From Baffinella frigidus (Eukaryota > Cryptophyceae > Cryptomonadales > Baffinellaceae), in contig MU646404.1 of assembly GCA_026770585.1 (NCBI GenBank), forward strand, positions 23,716 through 34,717: a DNA stretch of 11,002 bases, written 5' to 3'. Positions 8,202-10,960 of the stretch are shown here, piece after piece. The notes beneath the pieces are model-generated. The model was not told the origin of the DNA. It did no database searches and saw nothing but the letters and a program-made list of their open reading frames with translations. How positions within the stretch are numbered: the first letter of the stretch is position 1; every line of letters starts with the position of its first letter. The position numbers and the translations under genes were made by a program.

Positions 8202-10608
8202 ACCCCAACCCCCAAACCCCAACCCCCAACCCCCAACCCCCAACCCCCAAACCCCACACCCGAAACCCGAAACCCGAAACCCCAACCCCCAAACCCGAAA
8301 CGCTGACCCAGGGCGAACTACAAGCTTCACTTCGGGGTGTTCGAGGGGCGAATCGCAGGGGACGAGTGTGGGGATTTTTCCCGCGCATTCGCGGTACACC
8401 TCCTATCAGTAATTTAGTTAGTACCAGGCGCGTCTTATTAGTGATGTAGTTAGTACGAGGCGCGTCCTATTAGTAATGAGATTATTACCATGTGATTAGT
8501 ACCAGACGCGTCCTATGAGTAATGTAATTAGTAGGATGCACGTTTCGGGGTGTTAGAGGGGTGGATCGCCGGGGACGAGTGCGGGGATTTCACCCGCGCA
8601 TTCGCGGTCTCACCCCTCCCTATCAACATTTTATTTTGTGATAGATAGCCAGCCAGCGTTGTTCGAAAGAAATGACCATAGCTCTCCCTCGATCTGCGCT
8701 CGATCTACGCTCGCCATAATCATGTTTCAGACCCCCCTATCACGATGGCTCTGCCAGACTGACCGGTCAATCTGGGCTCGCCATATTCGACTTTAGCCAT
8801 CCCTCCTACCACGATGGCTCTCCCTGGGTTGATCTCTTCGTTCCGGGTGTTCGAGGGGCGGGTTGCCGGGGATGAGTGCGGAGATTTCTCCCGTGCATTC
8901 GCGGTTCCGCCCCTGAACCCAAAACCCTAAACCCTAAACCCTAAACCCTAAACCCTAGACCCTAAACCCTAAACTCTAAACCCTAACCCTAAACTCTGAA
9001 CCCTAAACCCTAAACCCTAAACCTCCGCACCCTAAACCCTAAAGCGAACCCCCCCTACCACGACAACGCTGCCTGCGTTGATCTGGGTTCGCCATAATCG
9101 TGATTCAGATGACCCTCAACTGCATTTCAGATGGTGCTCGACTGTATCCACGATGATCCTTAAATTTATTTAGGACCATGCTTACAAATGTAATTAAGAT
9201 GGTCTATACGTGTATTTGAAGATGATCCGTGTGACGCGTTTGGTACAGGGGTACCTCGCTCACAAGAAACCGCCACCCCCTAGGAACCTACAGTAGGCCT
9301 CTGCCTAGGGCCCTACGGTGGTCCTAGGGGGAGGGCGCTTTGTGAGCGAGGTACCCCTGTAACGAGTTTCTGCTGTCTGGATATCCGTATGCACCCTAAA
9401 CCCTAAACCCTCAACCCTAAACCCTGAACCCTAAACCCTAAACCCTTAACCCCAAACCCTAACGTCCGTTTCTGCTGTCTGGATGTCCGTATGCACCTTG
9501 ATCCCTAAACCCTAAACCCTAAACCCTGAACCCTAATCCCTAAACCCCAAACCCTAACGTCCGGGCGCACGTTCTCGCCAGGTCGCAACCTCGCAACCCT
9601 TCAACGTGTCATTCTCGTTCTCAAACCAACTCTTCATGCTCAAGCAACCCACGGTCTCCGCCCCACCATACCAGTCTATTTGGCCTCACCGTTTTCGTGA
9701 GCCCGGGCGCTTTTTCGCCCCGAAGTTGACGGATTTGTACCAGGAACTCAGCCCGTCAACTTGAGAGTAGTCCTTCTCGTTCTCGAACAAACTCTTCATG
9801 CTGAAGCAACCTTTGGTCTCCACCCCACTCAGATCTCCATCGGCGATTGTCCAAAAGTCAACTTCCATTTCCCCCTCAAAACCGTGCCCTTCTCTGTCAA
9901 AAGGCAACTTTTTGCCGAGCCTTCCGGCTTTCCGGGACCCGTAACCTGTCTCCCCCTCCCCGACAGGCTACGACGGCCGGGGTGCAACTCTCGCAGCTCC
10001 CTTCGATCGCATACCAGGTTTCCTCACAGTTGACTTATAATATCTTCCCACGGTTGACTTCTCGGTTTCAGTCAACCACAGATGACTTAACGTCAACCTC
10101 AGTTGACGTATCCGACCTGCTGCACGTCATCTGTTTCCGCATTAGATTTGATATGATTCTCCGCCCCGTCCTAACCCCTAACTAAACCCCCTTATCCTCT
10201 CGTGGTAGGTCCCCTCTCCAGTGCAAACCGTAAAACCTAACCCCTAACCCCCAACCCCGAACCCAACCCCCCCGCACACCCCGAAGGAAACATCGTCTGA
10301 TTCGCCAACTGCCCTGTAACGCCGTGTTGTCATATATTGTGTTTGAAATCACGAGCCCTAAACCCTCACCCCCAACCGTTAACCCTGAACGATGCACCCT
10401 CACCCCCAACCCTTAACCCTGAACGAATCAGGTCGAGCCAGGGCTACCCTAAACCCTCCAGCCTAAATCGTAAGCCATAAGCCGTAAACATTAAAATCCT
10501 CGCCCTTAAACCCCCAACCCCACCCCCCCGCAGGACCCCGAAGGCAACATCGTCTCAGTCGCCAACTGCCCATTAACGGATGCCGATCGCAAAAACTGCC
10601 AGCTTCAG
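1557..10608 (+). CDS. Multi-exon gene for Ig-like repeat protein (partial, 17 predicted exons)
   Basis: Seen: 17 AG/GT-bounded islands (1557-1616, 1994-2038, 2568-2785, 3567-3677, 4238-4282, 4662-4772, 5270-5328, 5618-5665, 5829-5900, 6235-6307, 6997-7043, 7164-7192, 7703-7742, 8312-8393, 9582-9653, 9967-10017, 10534-10608) total 1238 nt and join into 412 stop-free codons. Intron phases run 1,1,0,0,0,0,2,2,2,0,2,1,2,0,0,0, so a shared frame is unlikely by chance. Several introns bring a stop within a codon or two of the donor. The FTDL/FSDI core motif recurs at about residues 54, 169 and 310, and entry strands at about 20, 126, 269 and 388. Known: this pattern is typical of Ig-like (bacterial-Ig/filamin-like) repeats in large secreted or surface proteins. 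Inferred: an extracellular or wall adhesin-like protein with about 13 cysteines available for disulfides. Both ends lie outside the window. Exact donors are uncertain because few match GTRAGT. Confidence 0.68.
1617..1993 (+). other. Intron A-B with telomere-like core
   Basis: Starts GTATCATT and carries a T-rich segment, then about 250 bp of CCCTAAA-type units (about 1718-1975), and ends AGCAGCAG. The part at 1662-1710 could encode FVDVADGWEPRA, which looks Ig-like, but it has no AG acceptor, so I left it in the intron. Confidence 0.55.
1994..2038 (+). CDS. Exon B: Ig-like repeat 1, second strand
   Basis: Lies after AGCAGCAG and before GTCCAT. It reads LAGMRVVVRLEGTS, with a split Gly codon at each end. 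Joined to exon A it gives VEVL-G-LAGMRV, close to the usual VEVLD-x-AGNRV. Joined to exon C it gives LEGTS-G-CGELLGT, again the expected Ig order. An acceptor at 1990 would add one residue in the same frame. Confidence 0.6.
2039..2567 (+). other. Intron B-C, unique sequence
   Basis: No telomere-like tract. It contains a 3' fragment of exon B at 2144-2159 (CTCGCGGGGACATCAG then GT), and an open stretch from 2357 into exon C that I do not recognise as protein. It ends in a strong pyrimidine tract and ACAG. Confidence 0.5.
2568..2785 (+). CDS. Exon C: core of Ig-like repeat 1
   Basis: The largest exon, with the best acceptor in the window (T-rich tract ending TTTTTTAAAACAG at 2567). It has 72 full codons. 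The motif order is GELLGT, then NGRARFTDLMIDAAGLGYRL, then a Cys-x4-Cys loop, then GEFAVRTGAM and NAGGAQ before the donor GTCTTT. This is the complete 'G-x-ARFTDL-x-ID-x-AG-x-GY-x-L-x-F...FAV' signature of an Ig-like repeat. The frame stays open upstream of the acceptor to about 2357, but that part does not look Ig-like and has a TTTTTT run, so I place it in the intron. The antisense open frame over this exon is a shadow. Confidence 0.78.
2834..2905. repeat. TGTATAATAGATGTA repeats with palindrome
   Basis: Units GTATAATAGATGTA (about 2834) and GTATAATAGATTTA (about 2864), plus a perfect TATTATACG-CAC-CGTATAATA palindrome. Same family as the 20-bp array at 3381-3480. Confidence 0.6.
2915..3099 (+). 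pseudogene. Partial duplicate of exon C interrupted by an intron-like insert
   Basis: 2915-2950 repeats EDGYSGEFAVR as EDGYLGEFAVRQ, and 3076-3099 repeats VNAGGAQ as SVNAGGAQ. The 125 bp between begin GTTCCC and end GAATAG. Removing them leaves both halves in one frame (GEFAVRQ-SVNAGGAQ). The upstream 5' part of exon C is absent, so this may be a relic or an alternative 3' end. Confidence 0.55.
2979..3075 (+). mobile_element. 97-bp introner-like element, copy 1
   Basis: Starts GTCTATTTGG and ends GAATAG. Aligns without gaps to 9674-9770 over 97 bp with about 77 identities. Shared blocks include CTTTTTCGCCCC and GTTGACGGATTTGTACCA. Internal GTTGAC/GTCAAC inverted pair. GT at one end and TAG at the other suggest a spliceable insertion. 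Only two copies are in view. Confidence 0.5.
3241..3288 (+). pseudogene. 5' partial copy of exon C2
   Basis: After CCTCCAG it reads TGFEAIIQPESHVRYT, aligned with AGSEFMIQPELLVSYA of exon C2 in the same phase. It then runs directly into the ATACAG palindromic array and loses the rest. It could be an alternative exon start, but no full exon is present. Confidence 0.5.
3292..3480. repeat. Palindromic 20-bp tandem array (CTGTATAATAGATGTACATG family)
   Basis: Five direct 20-bp units at 3381, 3401, 3421, 3441 and 3461, for example CTGTATACCAGATGTACATG. Inverted units to the left end at about 3300, 3321 and 3350. The centre is an inverted pair CAGCCGTTT/AAACGGCTG. The whole could form a large hairpin. 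Not a CRISPR: there are no spacers. Confidence 0.75.
3567..3677 (+). CDS. Exon C2: entry strand of Ig-like repeat 2
   Basis: Follows CGTGTCAG and precedes GTATAACC, whose in-frame TAA would stop translation if unspliced. It has 37 codons in phase 0 at both ends: AGSEFMIQPELLVSYAVKDK, then QGHRFLTTNREYDYSVT. The QP-x-x-x-V-x-Y-x-V-x-D entry and the YSVT ending fit between exon C and exon D. A 5' partial copy lies at 3241 and a 3' partial copy at 3831, the latter with the better donor GTAAGC. Confidence 0.74.
3678..4237 (+). other. Intron C2-D with head-to-head telomere units and exon fragment
   Basis: Contains a palindromic CCCTAAA-GG-TTTAGGG at about 3719-3735, then several mixed-orientation units. 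The 3' part of exon C2 recurs at 3831-3897 (DKQGRRFLTTNREYDYSVT) followed by the better donor GTAAGC. A short third fragment CTGTCACGGTACAACC is near 3965. CCCCTAA units run from about 4080 to 4235. Confidence 0.6.
4238..4282 (+). CDS. Exon D: Ig-like repeat 2, middle strand
   Basis: Fifteen codons, phase 0 at both ends: VFLNRDTPRLIGRTT. The acceptor is AACCCAG at the end of a telomere-like tract, and the donor is GTCTGT. After YSVT of the previous exon it gives the usual 'VTV-x-L-x-x-x-TP-x-L-x-G-TT' run. Exon C2 ends about 560 bp upstream. Confidence 0.68.
4283..4661 (+). other. Intron D-E with telomere-like repeats and 89-bp tandem duplication
   Basis: Mostly CCCTAAA, CCCCTAA and CCCTCAA units. 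4506-4594 is repeated as 4595-4683 with about one difference. The unit holds the intron 3' end, the acceptor AG and the first 22 bases of exon E, so two equal acceptors (4572 and 4661) exist. Confidence 0.7.
4662..4772 (+). CDS. Exon E: core of Ig-like repeat 2
   Basis: Thirty-seven codons, phase 0 at both ends, acceptor CAACCCAG, donor GTTACA. It encodes VWPALGVARFTDLRIDGTGY, then EADNFRLVFISCMGRTQ. The GVARFTDLRID core is the clearest Ig hallmark in the window and repeats that of exon C. The 89 bp that include its acceptor and first 22 bases are tandemly duplicated just upstream. Its last 42 bases recur at 4996-5037. Confidence 0.78.
4773..5269 (+). other. Intron E-F with hairpin insert and exon fragments
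   Basis: Holds arms AAGTGGCGAG (4818-4827) and CTCGCCACTT (4897-4906), the palindromes CCCTAC-G-GTAGGG and GTCCTAGGAC between them, and hairpin AAGTGGCC/GGCCACTT (4955-4962, 4967-4974). Then come a copy of the exon E end at 4996-5037, CCCTAAA-type units from about 5040, and an exon F fragment at 5108-5138. Confidence 0.6.
5270..5328 (+). CDS. Exon F: Ig-like repeat 2, late strand
   Basis: Nineteen codons plus CA: TCYAGTTEIHPDALAVVSD. The donor GTAAAC carries an immediate TAA. The acceptor may be 5266 (adds a Glu) or 5269; both keep the frame. The trailing CA plus the first G of exon G makes Gln. A partial copy encoding TCYSGTHAIHP sits at 5108-5138. Confidence 0.66.
5329..5617 (+). repeat. 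Intron F-G, almost wholly telomere-like
   Basis: CCCTAAA, CCCCAAA and CCCTACA units over about 280 bp, with a near-identical CCCCCAACCCTACACCCTGA block at 5340 and 5431. No other content seen. The open frames here are repeat artefacts. Confidence 0.75.
5618..5665 (+). CDS. Exon G: exit strand of Ig-like repeat 2
   Basis: After CGAACGCAG. With the split Gln it reads VVSD-Q-FLVTHTVPSSANIET, matching the 'F-x-V' strand that closes an Ig-like repeat. Ends CA before GTACTC, so the next junction also makes a split Gln. No duplicate copy of this exon was seen. Confidence 0.62.
5666..5828 (+). repeat. Intron G-H, telomere-like passing to CCGGAAA/CCCGAAA
   Basis: Starts GTACTC. CCCTAAA and CCCTCAA units change after about 5775 into CCGGAAA and CCCGAAA units. 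Ends ATACCAG. Confidence 0.7.
5829..5900 (+). CDS. Exon H: linker and start of Ig-like repeat 3
   Basis: A 72-nt GC-rich island between telomere-like tracts, acceptor ATACCAG, donor GTAACC with an immediate stop. In the gene frame it reads PRNALAAQPIGGICLLRLGA and then ECR plus AA. 'LA-x-QP-x-GG' is the usual start of this kind of repeat. The other frame (Ala/Arg-rich) is open too, but only this one joins both neighbours. Confidence 0.62.
5901..6234 (+). other. Intron H-I with CCCGAAA repeats and exon I fragment
   Basis: CCCGAAA units to about 6012, then CCAG and a 5' copy of exon I (from 6062, encoding FAVQYPP). Next come a hairpin TGGGGGGC/GCCCCCCA (about 6096-6117), a TCCTAGGACCCTACGG block, and the acceptor GGTGGCAG. 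Confidence 0.6.
6235..6307 (+). CDS. Exon I: entry strand of Ig-like repeat 3
   Basis: Acceptor GGTGGCAG, donor GTCCAT (same six bases as exon B). The first G completes Lys with exon H. It then reads FAVPYPPNVAVVDRFNNRVL and SGNW. 'P-x-V-x-VVDRF-N-NRV' is a near-perfect Ig-repeat entry strand. A 5' partial copy is at 6062, and a 3' partial copy at 6524-6538 is followed by GTAACC. Confidence 0.74.
6308..6996 (+). other. Intron I-J with CCCGAAA array and two start/end exon fragments
   Basis: CCCGAAA variants, including a unit of about 50 bp with AATCCTGAACCCGCAACCCG repeated about 6390-6500. The exon I end recurs at 6524-6538 before GTAACC, then CCCTAAA units follow. An exon J start fragment lies at 6762. 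Two more CCAG sites (about 6855, 6939) follow C-rich stretches but lead to no exon I recognise. Confidence 0.6.
6997..7043 (+). CDS. Exon J: Ig-like repeat 3, second strand
   Basis: Fifteen codons plus AG: VACLQVRLPDGSVTS. Acceptor GAAATTAG, donor GTACCG. Phase 0 entry fits exon I (SGNW-VACLQV). 'V-x-LPDGSVTS' is a common Ig beta-strand and turn. A 12-base start fragment sits at 6762 behind another CCAG. Confidence 0.66.
7164..7192 (+). CDS. Exon K (tentative): bridging 29-nt exon
   Basis: Acceptor AGCAG, donor GTCCCC. It takes the phase-2 end of exon J and gives the phase-1 start needed by exon L, reading R-LSSITPRIG-G. It restores the usual distance (about 25 residues) between the LPDGS strand and the AFSDI core. 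It is short, and the evidence is phase and spacing only. An alternative is to skip it and use the third copy of exon L (7967), whose phase fits exon J directly but leaves the domain about 10 residues short. Confidence 0.38.
7273..7417. repeat. Imperfect fold-back, 15-bp arms
   Basis: GCGAGGGGGCAAACG (7273-7287) and the inverted GTGAGGGGGCAAACG (7403-7417) match at 14 of 15. Weaker inverted matches continue inward (CGGGT, GGACGTSAC). Confidence 0.45.
7474..7644. mobile_element. Long fold-back element, about 60-bp arms
   Basis: 7474-7534 and 7586-7644 are inverted copies with only a few mismatches and a 2-base length difference. A 31-base core (CGCAAGCTTCCAGCCCTG and the stretch CTGAAGCGGATCAAA) is conserved. 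A 51-bp spacer has a weaker internal hairpin. It has the form of a fold-back or MITE insertion in an intron. Confidence 0.65.
7703..7742 (+). CDS. Exon L: core of Ig-like repeat 3 (copy 1 of 3)
   Basis: Acceptor GTCGCAG, donor GTTCAC. It reads (G)VAAFSDIKILMA plus GG, the counterpart of GVARFTDL in exons C and E. The split Gly joins exon M to give ILMA-G-ANYKLHF, matching 'ID-x-x-G-x-x-Y-x-L-x-F'. Two further copies lie downstream. Confidence 0.62.
7832..7871 (+). pseudogene. Exon L copy 2
   Basis: Encodes VAAFSDIKILMA with GG at each end, identical in protein to copy 1, followed by GTTTAC. The acceptor is lost (CATGG in place of CGCAG), so it is probably not spliced in. Confidence 0.55.
7967..8005 (+). 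CDS. Exon L copy 3 (possible alternative exon)
   Basis: After GGAGTAG. Encodes AAAFSDIAILMP plus GG before GTTCAC. It starts in phase 2, so it can join exon J directly (S-AAAFSDI) without exon K, and its end joins exon M. The resulting domain is about 10 residues short. Confidence 0.42.
8312..8393 (+). CDS. Exon M: exit half of Ig-like repeat 3 (copy 1 of 3)
   Basis: Acceptor GACCCAG, donor GTACAC. It encodes ANYKLHFGVFEGRIAGDECG then DFSRAFA. The Y-x-L-x-F and AFAV strands end the third repeat. Only this copy has the 5' part (ANYKLH) and a CAG acceptor; the later copies start at the Phe-Gly or Phe-Arg position. Confidence 0.68.
8401..8542 (+). repeat. 32-bp tandem array, four units
   Basis: Units at 8401-8432, 8433-8464, 8465-8510 (14-bp insertion) and 8511-8542, with pattern TCCTATTAGTAATGTAGTTA then GTACCAGGCGCG. 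A/T-rich, between exon M copies 1 and 2. Each unit carries TTAGT blocks. Function unknown. Confidence 0.8.
8544..8606 (+). pseudogene. Exon M copy 2 (5'-truncated)
   Basis: Open in the same frame: FGVLEGWIAGDECGDFTRAF plus Ala, then GTCTCA. It lacks the ANYKLH start and has no AG at its 5' edge; the 32-bp array abuts it. Probably unspliced. Confidence 0.58.
8841..8903 (+). pseudogene. Exon M copy 3 (5'-truncated)
   Basis: FRVFEGRVAGDECGDFSRAF plus Ala, open, then GTTCCG. The same 5' truncation as copy 2, and no acceptor AG. Confidence 0.58.
8911..9050 (+). repeat. Telomere-like tract, nearly pure CCCTAAA
   Basis: The purest CCCTAAA run in the window (about 8921-9045), with occasional CCCTAGA and CTCTAAA variants. 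Interstitial. Confidence 0.85.
9103..9241 (+). repeat. Degenerate ~23-bp tandem units (AGATGATCC...TATTT)
   Basis: About six poorly conserved units led by GATGACC, GATGGTG, GATGATCC, ACCATG, GATGGTC and GATGATCC, each with a T/A-rich tail. Low confidence as a real array. Confidence 0.3.
9244..9361. mobile_element. 118-bp inverted-repeat element, perfect 22-bp ends
   Basis: 9244-9265 (TACAGGGGTACCTCGCTCAC then AA) and 9340-9361 are exact inverted copies. The pairing continues imperfectly inward through CCCCCTAGGA and CCTAC/GTAGG almost to the centre. ACGCGTTT (9234-9241) and ACGAGTTT (9362-9369) may be a worn target-site duplication. Central CCTAGG/CTACGG blocks recall those at 4841-4875 and 6141. 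Confidence 0.65.
9366..9563 (+). repeat. ~100-bp direct tandem duplication with telomere-like core
   Basis: GTTTCTGCTGTCTGGATRTC and CGTATGCACC begin each copy (9366 and 9468), followed by CCCTAAA units and the end AACGTCCG. The copies differ by a few bases and unit number. It lies just before exon N. Confidence 0.7.
9582..9653 (+). CDS. Exon N: linker to Ig-like repeat 4 (copy 1 of 2)
   Basis: Twenty-four codons: VATSQPFNVSFSFSNQLFML then KQPT. Acceptor CTCGCCAG, donor GTCTCC. Joined to exon M it gives AFA-VATSQPFNVS, and joined to exon O KQPT-ATTAGVQLS, the classic 'L-x-x-x-x-QP-x-x-TAG-x-x-L' link between repeats. The frame is open 20 more bases to 9673, so a later donor is possible. Confidence 0.68.
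9674..9770 (+). mobile_element. 97-bp introner-like element, copy 2
   Basis: Starts GTCTATTTGG and ends GAGAGTAG, the same length as the element at 2979 with about 79% identity and no gaps. It separates two copies of exon N. The AAGTTGAC/GTCAACTT inverted pair is inside. Its TAG can serve as acceptor for exon N copy 2. Confidence 0.5.
9771..9813 (+). CDS. Exon N copy 2 (possible alternative exon)
   Basis: Encodes (S)FSFSNKLFMLKQPL before GTCTCC, in the same frame as exon N when joined to exon M, but lacks VATSQPFNV. The similarity runs on to about 9828. The acceptor would be the TAG of the 97-bp element. Confidence 0.45.
9967..10017 (+). CDS. Exon O: start of Ig-like repeat 4
   Basis: Acceptor CCCCGACAG after a C-rich tract, donor GTTTCC. 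Seventeen codons in phase 0: ATTAGVQLSQLPSIAYQ. With exon P it gives PSIAYQ-DPEGNIV, an intact entry strand. No duplicate was seen. Confidence 0.7.
10018..10533 (+). other. Intron O-P with GTTGAC hairpins, exon P relic and telomere-like units
   Basis: Starts GTTTCC. Hairpins GGTTGACT/AGTCAACC (10052, 10070), ACGTCAAC/GTTGACGT (10090, 10102) and, around the latter, ACAGATGAC/GTCATCTGT (10078, 10126). Then C-rich CCCTAAC units, a decayed exon P copy at 10280-10320, and more C-rich units to CCCCGCAG. Confidence 0.6.
10280..10320 (+). pseudogene. Exon P copy 1 (dead)
   Basis: PEGNIV then TGA at 10298-10300, then FANCPV. The acceptor CAG has become CAC. The C-rich lead-in is still similar to that of exon P, so intron end and exon were duplicated together and this copy then decayed. 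Confidence 0.7.
10534..10608 (+). CDS. Exon P: Ig-like repeat 4 entry strand (copy 2 of 4)
   Basis: Acceptor CCCCGCAG. Twenty-five codons: DPEGNIVSVANCPLTDADRK then NCQLQ. The donor GTTTAG is itself the start of a TTTAGGG repeat tract. 'D-x-x-GNIV' is the Ig entry signature. A decayed copy lies upstream and two partial copies downstream. The gene should continue past the window, as no later Ig strand follows. Confidence 0.7.
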
Positions 10609-10773
10609 GTTTAGGGTTTAGGGTTTAGGGATTCGGGTTTAGGATTTGGGGTATATTGTTGCGGGTTTCAGGATTCGGGTTGAACCCGGTCACGACTTTG
10701 ACAAGCTTGAGGTTTAGATTTCAGATTTGAAGGCTTAAATTTTAGGGGTTAAGGTTCAGAATTTAGGGTTTAG
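10609..10773 (+). repeat. Telomere-like tract in reverse orientation (TTTAGGG)
   Basis: TTTAGGG, TTCGGGT and TTTGGGG units on the + strand, unlike the C-rich orientation elsewhere. Begins GTTTAG exactly at the exon P donor and ends GGTTTAG before the next exon P copy. Holds a CGGGTT-G-AACCCG palindrome. Confidence 0.75.
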
Positions 10774-10837
10774 GAACATCGTCTCAGTCGCCAACTGCCC
10801 TTGGACGGATACCGAGCGCAAAAACTGCCAGCTGCAG
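10774..10837 (+). pseudogene. Exon P copy 3 (5'-truncated)
   Basis: From 10775 it reads NIVSVANCPWTDTERKNCQL plus Gln, then GTCTGC. The DPEG start is missing and splicing at the TTTAG acceptor would shift the frame by one base. Confidence 0.6.
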
Positions 10838-10840
10838 GTC

Positions 10841-10960
10841 TGCACCCTGCACCCTGCACCCTGCACCACAGAGTGGAGGGTGGAGGGTGGAGGGTGCGAC
10901 TCTCTCTCTCCCCCCCCCAGTCTCTCAGTCTCTCTCTCTCTCCCCCCCCCTCCCTTCTCT
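10841..10960. repeat. 7-bp repeat hairpin and CT microsatellite
   Basis: Three to four CACCCTG units (about 10847-10867) face GGAGGGT units (about 10874-10897) around CACAGAGT, making inverted arms of about 25 bases. A CTCTCT/CCCCCC tract follows and leads into the next exon P fragment. Confidence 0.7.

Larger units (their letters stand above)
7743..8311 (+). other. Intron L-M with two further exon L copies and CCCTCAA array
   Basis: Exon L copies lie at 7832-7871 and 7967-8005, each led by a GGAAACCCGAATC.CGAAACGGGGCCTC spacer. Then come CCCTAAA units and a long run of CCCTCAA (about 8097-8205), CCCCCAA and CCCGAAA up to the exon M acceptor. Confidence 0.65.
8682..9113 (+). repeat. Dispersed 'CCTACCACGATGGCTCT...CTCGCCATAATC' repeat family
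   Basis: Four diverged units near 8682, 8734, 8801 and 9050 share CCCCTAYCACGAT, GTTGATCTGGGYTCGCCATA and a TTCAGA end. Exon M copy 3 (8841) and a telomere-like tract interrupt the series. Confidence 0.5.

Noticed and set aside
8911-9050. True chromosome end
   Set aside because: Telomere-type repeats are interstitial, imperfect, and flanked by exon copies on both sides.
9674-9770. The 97-bp element as an intron joining exon N copies 1 and 2 in one transcript
   Set aside because: Removing exactly 9674-9770 shifts the frame and meets a TGA; it fits better as a separator supplying an acceptor for copy 2.
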